Below, piece by piece: positions 7,170-13,752 of a stretch of 13,934 bases of DNA. The DNA is from an uncultured Desulfobulbaceae bacterium (GTDB lineage: Bacteria > Desulfobacterota > Desulfobulbia > Desulfobulbales > BM004). Below the pieces are notes generated by a model. The model did no database searches and was not told the DNA's origin. It saw only the letters and a program-made list of their open reading frames with translations. The stretch spans positions 1 through 13,934 of the forward strand of contig CAMYJP010000022.1 of NCBI GenBank assembly GCA_947258675.1, in the 5' to 3' direction. A program made the translations under genes and the position numbers. Every line of letters begins with the position of its first letter. Position 1 is the first letter of the stretch.

Positions 7170-7186
7170 AGAGTGTAGAATGAAAA
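7152..7186 (+). repeat. Heptad repeat at the activator/DUF362 junction
   Basis: Five 7-bp units (ATGAAAA, ATGAAAA, ATGAAGA, GTGTAGA, ATGAAAA). The activator stop (TGA 7167-7169) and both possible DUF362 starts (7159 and 7180) lie within it, so it encodes the activator C-terminus and the DUF362 N-terminus. The peptide MKNEECRMKN is a low-complexity product of the repeat rather than functional protein. Confidence 0.75.
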
Positions 7187-8025
7187 ATAATGCATCCCAA
7201 TCAAAAGGGACTGTTGTTTTTTGTCACTTCAATACCTGGGAAAAAAGTGTCTCTAAAATCTTGGGGGCTGTTGATCTCGCACCTATACTCAGACAGCAGG
7301 ACAGAATTATTATTAAACCCAATTTGGTTGAGAATCTCCCACCGCCAATTACCACACCGGTTGAACTTATTGAAGCGATTATTTACTATATCCGGAGAGC
7401 TTCTCCTCGAACAGAAATTATTATTGCTGAAGGCTGCGGCTCCCTTGAATACGATACATATTATGTATTCGATCAGCTAGGCTTTACCAGGATGGCCAGT
7501 CAAACAGGAGTGAAGCTCCTGGATCTTAACGATGAGCCATCCATCAGGGTAAAAAATTCCCGGTGCTCCAGATGGCCTGAGATGTTTCTTCCCAAAATTG
7601 TTTTTGAAAACTTTCTCATCTCTGTCCCGGTGCTTAAAGCACACAGTTTGGCTGGAGTGACACTCACTATGAAGAACATGATGGGACTGGTTCCTCCTCG
7701 CTTTTATCAACAGGGAGGGTGCTGGAAAAAAGCTTCTTTTCATACCAAAATTCAACAGGCCATTCTTGACCTTAATCGGTATCGCACCCCTGACTTTACC
7801 ATCCTTGATGCCACCGTGGGCATGCAAGAAGCCCATCTCTGGGGTCCAACATGTAACCCTCCCCCAAATAAACTGGCAGCAGGTTTTGATCCGGTGGCTA
7901 TAGATGGTTACGGGACAAAGCTACTCAACATAAAATGGCAGACCATAGAACACATTCGGTCAGCCGATGGAGAACTCGGCTGCGCTGAACCAATAAAATT
8001 AATTGAGATCGGCGAAAATGGCTGA
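7159..8025 (+). CDS. DUF362 family protein
   Basis: 288 aa from ATG 7159, which has AGGA seven bases upstream; the first conserved residues appear only after about residue 17, so ATG 7180 is an equally sound start. Family text: IIIKPNLVENLPPPITTPVELIEAI (50-74), IIIAEGCGS (87-95), VPVLKAHSLAGVTLTMKNMMGLVPP (156-180) and AGFDPVAIDGYGTKLL (241-256). Many DUF362 proteins carry C-terminal ferredoxin clusters; none is visible here, although several cysteines are scattered (22, 93, 136, 188, 232, 275). The family's biochemical role is not settled; members often accompany Fe-S and anaerobic metabolism genes. It overlaps the activator gene by 11 bases and the deacetylase gene by 8, placing it firmly in the same operon. 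It presumably works with the activator pair, but no reaction can be assigned. Confidence 0.85.
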   Translation: MKNEECRMKNNASQSKGTVVFCHFNTWEKSVSKILGAVDLAPILRQQDRIIIKPNLVENLPPPITTPVELIEAIIYYIRRASPRTEIIIAEGCGSLEYDTYYVFDQLGFTRMASQTGVKLLDLNDEPSIRVKNSRCSRWPEMFLPKIVFENFLISVPVLKAHSLAGVTLTMKNMMGLVPPRFYQQGGCWKKASFHTKIQQAILDLNRYRTPDFTILDATVGMQEAHLWGPTCNPPPNKLAAGFDPVAIDGYGTKLLNIKWQTIEHIRSADGELGCAEPIKLIEIGENG

Positions 8026-8941
8026 GAAGAAAATCCTCCGAAATAACGATGAAGTTCATTATGCAAAATGGCTTGCCTACGTTGAGCAATATAAAAAAAT
8101 TTATAACCATGGCAAAGGATTCCCTGTCTCTTCTCATGCAAAAAACAGGGACAGACAAACTCTACCGATAAACTATAAACGACATGAAGTAATTATCTGC
8201 TCACCCCATCCGGATGATGAGGCATTGACCGGTGCGCTTGCCCTTCGCCTAAAGACAAGCAACTTACGTGTACTTAATCTGGCAATTACTTTAGGAAGCA
8301 ACCCATCACGCAAAAACAACCGTAAAGCTGAACTTGCAGCATCGTGCAGAGTATTAGGATTTGATTGCAGACTTGTCCGGAATCCGCTTGCATTCCCAGA
8401 CATAATCAACGTCAGAGAAAGGAAAATATCACAGGAATGGCATGAAAGAAGAAACATTATTGTAAAACATTTTGCCAGAGAACAACCGGAGCTTGTGCTC
8501 TTTCCCCATGCCGATGATGGCCACCCTACTCATATATTTACACATTATCTTATTCTGGAGGCCCTCAAGCTTTATTGTCGTAAACAAAAAAGAAAAGTGC
8601 TGGCAATAGAGACAGGATTCTGGCAACCCATAAAAAATCCCAATCTGCTTCTAGGCCTCAGCACCCAGGAAGTAGCAAAATTAATCACCGCTCTGACCTG
8701 TCATCATGGAGAAATTGCAAGAAACCCCTACCATCTCATGCTGCCAGCATATTTTATGGATAAAGCCGTTCGAGTTGCAGAGTTGTCAAAATTCGGCGAC
8801 AAAGGAACGCAAATTCAGTTTGCAGAAATTTATAAACTTTCAAGGATAGAAGAACAAGGCAGGCAGATACATAAAAAAGGGGAGATGATACACATCCCCC
8901 CTGAAAAAAAACTGACTTTATCTGAGCTCAATTCATTGTAA
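8018..8941 (+). CDS. PIG-L family (LmbE-like) zinc deacetylase
   Basis: N-deacetylase fold that hydrolyses N-acetyl groups, usually on GlcNAc-containing glycolipids or small thiols. I chose ATG 8018 (307 aa) over an upstream TTG at 8003. Numbering from 8018, the metal-binding motif SPHPDDEAL lies at 62-70 (His64, Asp67) and PHADDGHPTH at 163-172 supplies the third ligand His172. VIICSPHPDDE and LRVLNLAITLGSN are typical of the Rossmann-like core. About 55 residues precede the core, longer than in minimal PIG-L enzymes, and have no obvious domain. There is no signal peptide, so action is cytoplasmic. Its location behind lptFG invites the guess that it deacetylates an LPS or glycolipid precursor; that is inference. 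It is the last gene of the run, converging on ccsA with a 10-bp gap and no obvious shared terminator. Confidence 0.9.
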   Translation: MAEKKILRNNDEVHYAKWLAYVEQYKKIYNHGKGFPVSSHAKNRDRQTLPINYKRHEVIICSPHPDDEALTGALALRLKTSNLRVLNLAITLGSNPSRKNNRKAELAASCRVLGFDCRLVRNPLAFPDIINVRERKISQEWHERRNIIVKHFAREQPELVLFPHADDGHPTHIFTHYLILEALKLYCRKQKRKVLAIETGFWQPIKNPNLLLGLSTQEVAKLITALTCHHGEIARNPYHLMLPAYFMDKAVRVAELSKFGDKGTQIQFAEIYKLSRIEEQGRQIHKKGEMIHIPPEKKLTLSELNSL

Positions 8942-8951
8942 TTTGATTTTC

Positions 8952-9824
8952 TTAGCCATAGCTGTGAAGACCGGAGAGCAGGAAATTGACTCCATAATAG
9001 GTAAAAATAACAGCGGCAAAACCAATAATAGAAATCCAGGCGATTCTCTTTCCTCCCCACCCTCTTGTAAAACGGGCATGCAAGGCCGAAGCGTAGACAA
9101 ACCAGGTTATCAGTGACCAGGTTTCCTTAGGATCCCAACTCCAATATGTTCCCCATGCCGAGTTTGCCCAGACAGCTCCTGTAATAATCCCGGCGCTTAA
9201 CCAAAGAAAGCCGAAAAGAATGCTTTTATGGGTAATGTCGTCTATGTCCCTTAACGACGGCAGAACATCCAAAATTGAACGGGTGTCTTCAGAACTTTTC
9301 TTTTTGCCGGCAGCTTTCTTTTTCTCTTTATTTCTATGTTTCAATATATACATGATACCCAGACCACATGCTATGGCAAAAGCGGCATACCCTATGAAAC
9401 AGGCCACAACATGGGCTATAAGCCAGTTACTTTGCAAGGCCGGTACAAGAGGATTTATACGGTCACTTATCTCTGTAGCAAACGAAGCATAAGCCATACT
9501 GAAAAACGCAAAAGGCATCGCAAAGGCACCTATATAACGATTTTTATATATTGCTTCGATAATTAAATAAAAAAGTGCAATACACCAGGCAAAAAACACC
9601 AAAGATTCATACATGTTCGACAGAGGCGCATGGCCTATACCCATTTGATACGACTCTACCCAGCGTAAACCAATGCCGGCGGTGTTCACCAGGAATCCGA
9701 AAATAGTTACTAAGGTAGCAACAATACCCAATCTCCCTGCCCTGAAAATAAAAACACCCAGATACAATGCCGAGGCAAAAAGATAGACAAATGTCGTAAT
9801 TCCAAGAAGTTGTGAACTATCCAT
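8952..9824 (-). CDS. ccsA: Cytochrome c biogenesis protein CcsA (ResC; System II haem handling)
   Basis: With ResB forms the System II complex that exports haem and attaches it to apocytochromes c outside the inner membrane. It has 290 aa and about eight membrane segments. The signature tryptophan-rich WWD motif is WGTYWSWDPKETW (224-236). Candidate haem-ligand histidines are His65 (GIGHAPLSNMYES), His138 (WLIAHVV), His249 (ASALHARF) and His287 near the C-terminus. A basic loop, KHRNKEKKKAAGKKK (162-176), lies on the cytoplasmic side and is more lysine-rich than I would expect for the family. It begins two bases after the resB stop, indicating translational coupling. Databases also use the name CcsB for this family (TIGR03144), so the symbol varies between schemes. 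Confidence 0.95.
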   Translation of the reverse strand: MDSSQLLGITTFVYLFASALYLGVFIFRAGRLGIVATLVTIFGFLVNTAGIGLRWVESYQMGIGHAPLSNMYESLVFFAWCIALFYLIIEAIYKNRYIGAFAMPFAFFSMAYASFATEISDRINPLVPALQSNWLIAHVVACFIGYAAFAIACGLGIMYILKHRNKEKKKAAGKKKSSEDTRSILDVLPSLRDIDDITHKSILFGFLWLSAGIITGAVWANSAWGTYWSWDPKETWSLITWFVYASALHARFTRGWGGKRIAWISIIGFAAVIFTYYGVNFLLSGLHSYG

Positions 9825-9826
9825 AA

Positions 9827-11179
9827 TTAATCCTTAATGAATTTAAGCTTATCGCTATGCTGTTGAAATCGTTTGCTCAGCGCGTCAAAATCCTTCTCAA
9901 AGCCCAATTTGTTTTTATTGCTTGTGCCTGTAAGAATAATATCGGTATGTCCCTCTTCCTTTGCAATATACACCCAAACTCTTTTATGGGAAAGAAAGAA
10001 TGCCACAGCCAGACCTACAAGCATCAATATACAACCGATATAAACCCACCAGACTCCGGGGTCTTTAGCAACCTGCAGTCCTGTTGCAAAAAACTGTTTG
10101 GACGATATCAAATAGGTAGCATCAGGCCGTTCAAGAGAAATAGGTCGTGACCCGTCCATCCAGAATTGCGTAGGAGTGCCCTTGCCATCGCTGAACCATA
10201 TCTTTACTCGAAATTGCCCCCACTGATTCGGAGGCTGATGATTCACAATTCCAAATGAAATTCCTGTTTGCGGCCAGGATAGTTTTTTACCGGGGGCTGC
10301 TCGAAAAGATCTTTTGGTTTTGGTAGTCTGGTTTTCCAGAGTCACCCGGTATTCATTAAAACCGTTATAGCTCGATTGATAAAAGGTAATTCCTTTATAC
10401 TGCAGAGGATCATTTACAATAACAGGCGTGGATAATATCTCCTTGCCATTTTCGAGAATGGTTATATCGGAACGATACTCTTTCGGAGCACCATTAGCAT
10501 AATAAGTTAAATCAAATCGATCACATCGTACTGTAAAGCCGAGTTTTATAGGCTTCTGGGTGGATCTCTCATAAACGCTGTCAGTTGCTCTCATTTCCGG
10601 CAACATAATGCTTGCCTTATAGCCAAAAAAGGAACCAATTATCGCTCCGGCAAAAATTACCAGGATACTGACATGAACAATATAGACCCCCATCCTTGTC
10701 CAATTGCCTTTCTGTGAGGCAAAAAGAACCTCATCTCCTTTCTCGGCCTTTTCAGGCTTCCAGCCCGCGCCCGCCATAATACCTTCAATTTCGACTGCTG
10801 CCTCGTCTACCGAGAGACTGCTGGCAAAGGTTACACGCTGCCTCATCTTGCGGATGCGGTCCTTTGTAACCTTCAGATTATCGGCGACGACCAGACGCCA
10901 TGTATCAGGTATCCGGTTTATGCTGCAGACTGTAAGGTTAATACAGAACAAAATGAGCAAAGTAATAAACCACCAAGCATTATACATGTCCGGTATATCC
11001 AGCATCTTAAACAGTTTGGCGGTATTCTCACCGTACATCTGAATATATTGCTGTTCCGGGCTGTTCTGCGGGATTACAGTGCCGATTATTGAAGTTATGG
11101 CCAGTATAAAAAAGGTGAACAGGGCCAGCTTTACCGATTTAAAAAAATTCCAAATGACGTTATCTGTAAGTTTTCCCAT
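9827..11179 (-). CDS. resB: Cytochrome c biogenesis protein ResB (Ccs1)
   Basis: Second half of the System II cytochrome c synthetase; it presents the apocytochrome and guides haem delivery. It has 450 aa, with membrane segments at about 15-37, 68-88, 163-185 and 374-397. A large extracytoplasmic region lies between the third and fourth, including the family motif YKGITFYQSSYNGF (261-274). Conserved-type histidines are His169 in the third helix and His398 after the fourth. The N-terminal text GTVIPQN (33-39) is typical of ResB. Starts with ATG at 11179. The resB-ccsA pair implies that the organism makes multihaem or other c-type cytochromes, consistent with anaerobic respiration. Confidence 0.94.
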   Translation of the reverse strand: MGKLTDNVIWNFFKSVKLALFTFFILAITSIIGTVIPQNSPEQQYIQMYGENTAKLFKMLDIPDMYNAWWFITLLILFCINLTVCSINRIPDTWRLVVADNLKVTKDRIRKMRQRVTFASSLSVDEAAVEIEGIMAGAGWKPEKAEKGDEVLFASQKGNWTRMGVYIVHVSILVIFAGAIIGSFFGYKASIMLPEMRATDSVYERSTQKPIKLGFTVRCDRFDLTYYANGAPKEYRSDITILENGKEILSTPVIVNDPLQYKGITFYQSSYNGFNEYRVTLENQTTKTKRSFRAAPGKKLSWPQTGISFGIVNHQPPNQWGQFRVKIWFSDGKGTPTQFWMDGSRPISLERPDATYLISSKQFFATGLQVAKDPGVWWVYIGCILMLVGLAVAFFLSHKRVWVYIAKEEGHTDIILTGTSNKNKLGFEKDFDALSKRFQQHSDKLKFIKD

Positions 11180-11204
11180 AATACTCGAGCTTCAAAGTTA
11201 AGTT

Positions 11205-11232
11205 ATATTATCAATGCCCTGTATTCAGACAA
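11205..11232 (-). promoter_or_regulatory. Possible sigma-70-type promoter of resB-ccsA
   Basis: On the minus strand, TTGTCT (11227-11232) and TAATAT (11205-11210) are separated by 16 bp and end 25 nt before the resB ATG. Four of six positions match in each box. Moderate and by eye. Confidence 0.35.
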
Positions 11233-11338
11233 TAATTGCAATAATTCAAAATAACTGTGCCTAGACACAAGCGTTCTTTTTTACCATGATCCCAATACCC
11301 TGTCAACAATAAGCCAGCAAGCTTCATTTGAAAAACAC

Positions 11339-11367
11339 TTGCCATACCGGAAAAGAAAAGGTATAAA
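11339..11367 (+). promoter_or_regulatory. Strong sigma-70-type promoter of rpmB
   Basis: TTGCCA (11339-11344), exactly 17 bp, TATAAA (11362-11367). Five of six consensus matches in each box with ideal spacing. It would start transcription near 11374 and give a leader of about 90 nt, in keeping with a highly expressed ribosomal gene. Confidence 0.65.
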
Positions 11368-11398
11368 ATCCGTTTTTGAAAAATTTTCTCATACCAAG

Positions 11399-11419
11399 TT
11401 AACTGCCACATTCAGTTAA
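11399..11419 (+). promoter_or_regulatory. Hairpin in the rpmB leader
   Basis: TTAACTG (11399-11405) pairs perfectly with CAGTTAA (11413-11419) around a seven-base loop, inside the predicted leader and about 30 nt before the Shine-Dalgarno. It may stabilise the message or bind a regulator. No known ribosomal-protein leader motif is recognised. Confidence 0.35.
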
Positions 11420-11464
11420 TATGCATTCAAATATGTATTTAAGACAATTAAGGAGTTCATAATC

Positions 11465-11659
11465 ATGGCCAAAGTATGCGAAATCTGCGGCAAAGGTCCA
11501 GTTACAGGGAATAATGTCAGTCATGCCCATAATAAAACCAGAAGACGCTGGCTGCCCAATTTACAGAAAGTCAGATCAACAACTGAAAGCGGCAATACTA
11601 TTCATATCCGGGTTTGTACAAGATGCATCCGGTCCGGTGCTGTTGTTAAACCTGCTTAG
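11465..11659 (+). CDS. rpmB: 50S ribosomal protein L28 (zinc-binding form)
   Basis: Large-subunit ribosomal protein, 64 aa. The sequence [37 protein letters not shown] is diagnostic. Two cysteine pairs, CEIC (5-8) and CTRC (51-54), make this the C+ form that binds zinc; many bacteria have a cysteine-free paralogue for zinc starvation. AAGGAG lies nine bases before the ATG. Preceded by a consensus-like promoter and a leader hairpin. It is divergent from resB. Confidence 0.97.
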   Translation: MAKVCEICGKGPVTGNNVSHAHNKTRRRWLPNLQKVRSTTESGNTIHIRVCTRCIRSGAVVKPA

Positions 11660-11661
11660 TC

Positions 11662-11681
11662 CACAATCCTGTGTTTTTTTT
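11662..11681 (+). terminator. Weak candidate terminator after rpmB
   Basis: A four-base-pair stem (CACA-ATCC-TGTG) followed by eight T. The T-run is good but the stem is very short, so partial readthrough into the 88-aa gene is likely. Confidence 0.25.
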
Positions 11682-11692
11682 ATTTGCTTTCT

Positions 11693-11699
11693 AGGAGGT
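11693..11699 (+). promoter_or_regulatory. Orphan perfect Shine-Dalgarno AGGAGGT
   Basis: Full AGGAGGT 39 bases before the ATG at 11732 and not followed by ATG, GTG or TTG at a usable distance. A second, working AGGAG (11720-11724) stands seven bases before that ATG. The surroundings (TTTCTAGGAGG and TTTCTTAGGAG) look like a short duplication. It could be a standby ribosome site. Confidence 0.35.
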
Positions 11700-11731
11700 A
11701 ATCACTATTCCTGTTTCTTAGGAGAGCCAGT

Positions 11732-11998
11732 ATGAACCAAGAAAAAATAGAATTTCTGCCATTTGAAATAGCCCTAGAGCTTGTAGGAGCGATCCAGGAA
11801 GAAGAGCATGCTCACGAAATCAACAGACGGATCTTTACGGTATATGATAAAAGCAACCGGGAGCTCTGCTGGTTTGATGCCGAAGAAACAATTGCCGCAG
11901 CAGTACCCGACATAGTTAACCCCAAAAAGGAACAAATTCAGCCTAAAGTTGAAGAATATATTTTACACCGACTTCCTAAATGGGTATTGGACCTTTAA
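11732..11998 (+). CDS. Small acidic protein of unknown function (88 aa)
   Basis: Not recognised. ATG 11732 has AGGAG seven bases upstream, so it is very likely a real gene. It is soluble and rich in Glu, with an acidic His-bearing stretch IQEEEHAHEINRR (21-33) and a basic-aromatic end, ILHRLPKWVLDL. One cysteine (46) sits in ELCWFDAEE. No known domain is evident. It follows rpmB by 72 bp on the same strand and may be partly co-transcribed with it. It converges on the minus-strand SDR gene. Confidence 0.75.
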   Translation: MNQEKIEFLPFEIALELVGAIQEEEHAHEINRRIFTVYDKSNRELCWFDAEETIAAAVPDIVNPKKEQIQPKVEEYILHRLPKWVLDL

Positions 11999-12030
11999 TG
12001 CGACTCATCTGCGTTAACTGAGCTTTATGT

Positions 12031-12058
12031 CTTCTGTCTTTTACCTTTTACCTTCTTC
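12031..12058 (-). repeat. Heptad repeat just after the SDR stop
   Basis: On the plus strand the units are CTTCTGT, CTTTTAC, CTTTTAC, CTTCTTC; on the coding (minus) strand this is a purine-rich GTAAAAG series that begins two bases after the SDR stop codon. It occupies the middle of the convergent 62-bp gap in place of any obvious terminator. Confidence 0.65.
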
Positions 12059-12060
12059 AT

Positions 12061-12888
12061 TTATAAAATTCCCTCAGGCATTTCAGGAACCCCTGAAGAA
12101 CCCAGCACAAAACCACCATCCATTCTGACTACACTGCCGGTCATATACGTAGCGTCCCTAATTAGAAAAAAAACCGCCTTAACGATTTCATCCAGTCTTC
12201 CTGTCCTTTTAAGCAAGACATGGTCGTAAATTGCCCGTTGCTGTTCGATATTCAACGCTTCCCAACCTCTGGTTTCTTCAGCATGTCTTGTTGGAAAAAA
12301 TCCCAACATTAGCTCATTAACTCTGACAGTAGGAGCAGCTTCACGAGCCCAGGTTTCCGTAAAAGATGTTATTGCCCGATTGGCCGCTGCATAACCATCA
12401 TTAAAAATCATACCAGCCGGCCCTGAGCGGCCTACTATTCCAGCAATTGATGAAATAGTAACCACTGCTCCTTCTTTTGATGATTGCAAGAGCGGCAGTG
12501 CATAATGAAAAACCCACCATTTAGCTTTAAGGGTGGTTTCCATCTCCATGTCCCACTGGCCTACATTGTGTTCACTTGCATAAGAGCCATGCACCACCGG
12601 CATCCCGCCGCGTTCTATATTATTTATCAAAATATCTAGAGAGGAGAACTGCTCCCGAACCTCAACCAGAAGCCTCTCTACCTGTTGCGGTACACACAGA
12701 TCTGCTTTTATCACAAGATGCTGTTTACCCAACTCTGCGAGTTCCTGCTTCATGAGGGCCGGATCATCGGGCCAGTCATGATAAGTCAGAATTACTGTAG
12801 CTCCTTCTTTAGCTAAAGCAAACCCGATTGCTTTGCCTATTCCTTTGGCACCGCCAAGAACTAAAGCTATTTTACCTTTTACATCCAT
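12061..12888 (-). CDS. SDR-family oxidoreductase-like protein lacking the catalytic lysine
   Basis: Short-chain dehydrogenase/reductase fold, 275 aa. The nucleotide-binding motif LGGAKGIGKAIG (11-22), a structural INNIERGG (88-95, usually NNAG) and the strand-5 Ser pair ISS (145-147) are present. The active-site signature YxxxK reads YAAAN (166-170): the lysine that activates Tyr and holds the cofactor is Asn170, and the Ser-to-Tyr spacing is about 19 residues, longer than the usual 13 or so. The C-terminal MTGSVVRMDGGF (249-260) is normal for classical SDRs of the FabG type. Family membership is clear; activity as a standard NAD(P)H reductase is doubtful. Begins one base after the stop of the 4Fe-4S gene, so the two are co-translated. 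The label 3-oxoacyl-ACP reductase would be over-precise. Confidence 0.88.
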   Translation of the reverse strand: MDVKGKIALVLGGAKGIGKAIGFALAKEGATVILTYHDWPDDPALMKQELAELGKQHLVIKADLCVPQQVERLLVEVREQFSSLDILINNIERGGMPVVHGSYASEHNVGQWDMEMETTLKAKWWVFHYALPLLQSSKEGAVVTISSIAGIVGRSGPAGMIFNDGYAAANRAITSFTETWAREAAPTVRVNELMLGFFPTRHAEETRGWEALNIEQQRAIYDHVLLKRTGRLDEIVKAVFFLIRDATYMTGSVVRMDGGFVLGSSGVPEMPEGIL

Positions 12889-12889
12889 T

Positions 12890-13651
12890 TTACCAGTTCG
12901 CTCTGTTTAAAACTTCACCCCGAGCACTAATTGTAACCTGTTCCACAGGTATCTGAACTTCGGACCTCTTCAAAGCTTCCTTTATAATATTGATCATGGC
13001 CGAGCAACATGGAACTTCCATAATAATAATGGTAACACTTTGCAATGAAGCCGTTTTAAAAACTTCGGTAAATTTATTGATATAGCCATCAACATCGTCA
13101 AATTTCGGACAGCCCACCATCAAAGCTTTGCCTTTCAGGTACTCACTGTGAAATAGTGGATAGGCAAAGGCCGAACAATCAGCAGCAACAAGAAGGTCAG
13201 CCCCTTTCAAAAAAGGTGCGCTGGGTGGTACCAACCGAATCTGTATCGGCCAATGGTTTAGCGCTGATGCATCAGATTCCGGCTTCAAGTTTTTAAAGGG
13301 GATATTTGCCGCTTGGCACTGAGAAGCCTGATTAAAATTCTGAAGGTGAGCCGATGGACATCCTCCTTTAACCATATCACTTCCTGGTTGAATTTCCGTT
13401 TTGTTTCTCTTCTTTAAAAGCTCTTCAACAGCAGCCTCATCAAAGTCATCAGCCTCCCGTTGGATGATATTCAGCGCTCCGGTGGGACAAGACCCAAGAC
13501 ACGCACCCAAGCCATCACAATACTTTTCAGCAAGCATCCTCGCCTTACCATTGACAATTTCGAGGGCTCCTTCTGCACAGTCAGGCACACATTGACCGCA
13601 ACCGTCACAAAGCTCATCATCGATTTCAATAATTTTCCTTAATACTTTCAT
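12890..13651 (-). CDS. 4Fe-4S protein with an additional cysteine-rich C-terminal domain
   Basis: Predicted cytoplasmic electron-transfer protein, 253 aa from ATG 13651, chosen because AAAGGG lies about five bases upstream; an upstream TTG at 13681 would add ten unconserved residues. The N-terminus is ferredoxin-like: CDGCGQCVPDCAEGAL (15-30) is a complete CxxCxxCxxxC motif, whereas CDGLGACLGSCPTGAL (45-60) lacks its second cysteine (Leu48), so it could hold a [3Fe-4S] or an oddly ligated cluster. After a linker, a domain from about 95 to 245 carries GGCPSAH (96-102), AADCSAFAYP (156-165), VGCPKFDD (179-186) and VPCCSAM (213-219), probably binding metal or a further cluster. I recall this architecture as a recurrent uncharacterised ferredoxin-like family in anaerobes; its partner is unknown. 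It lies between the HD and SDR genes on one strand. Confidence 0.9.
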   Translation of the reverse strand: MKVLRKIIEIDDELCDGCGQCVPDCAEGALEIVNGKARMLAEKYCDGLGACLGSCPTGALNIIQREADDFDEAAVEELLKKRNKTEIQPGSDMVKGGCPSAHLQNFNQASQCQAANIPFKNLKPESDASALNHWPIQIRLVPPSAPFLKGADLLVAADCSAFAYPLFHSEYLKGKALMVGCPKFDDVDGYINKFTEVFKTASLQSVTIIIMEVPCCSAMINIIKEALKRSEVQIPVEQVTISARGEVLNRANW

Positions 13652-13692
13652 AAAAACCCTTTTACCTGTATGTTCTGCCAATCTTTGGTTTA

Positions 13693-13718
13693 ACTGAAAA
13701 TGCTCTCTTCTTTTCAGT
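13693..13718. other. 8-bp hairpin between the HD and 4Fe-4S genes
   Basis: ACTGAAAA (13693-13700) pairs with TTTTCAGT (13711-13718) around a 10-nt loop. A competing short stem, TCTTC (13706-13710) with GAAGA (13721-13725), cannot form at the same time. On the minus strand this lies after the HD stop and about 42 nt before the 4Fe-4S ATG, so it is either a weak transcript-end structure or part of the 4Fe-4S leader. Confidence 0.35.
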
Positions 13719-13752
13719 GAGAAGACTTTTCAATTATCCATCTATCTTAAAA

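Noticed and set aside
7152..7186. CRISPR or phase-variation interpretation of the heptad array
   Set aside because: No spacers, only five imperfect units; unit changes of 7 bp could shift frames in principle, but the array lies at a gene junction where both ends are dispensable.
8003..8017. TTG-initiated extension of the PIG-L deacetylase
   Set aside because: Adds five residues only and uses a rare start; ATG 8018 overlaps the DUF362 stop by 8 bases in the usual way.
8942..8951. Bidirectional terminator between the PIG-L gene and ccsA
   Set aside because: Only 10 bp separate the stops and I could not find a hairpin with T-runs around them.
11211..11411. 66-aa minus-strand ORF between resB and rpmB
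   Set aside because: Covers both predicted promoters of the divergent gap; composition looks random and no Shine-Dalgarno is evident.
11999..12060. Intrinsic terminator in the convergent gap after the 88-aa gene
   Set aside because: No inverted repeat of useful length; the space is largely heptad repeat.
12061..12888. Calling the SDR gene fabG (3-oxoacyl-ACP reductase)
   Set aside because: The YxxxK lysine is absent and there are no fatty-acid synthesis neighbours.
13652..13681. TTG-initiated extension of the 4Fe-4S protein
   Set aside because: ATG 13651 has a ribosome site (AAAGGG) and begins directly before the ferredoxin fold; the extra residues are not family-like.
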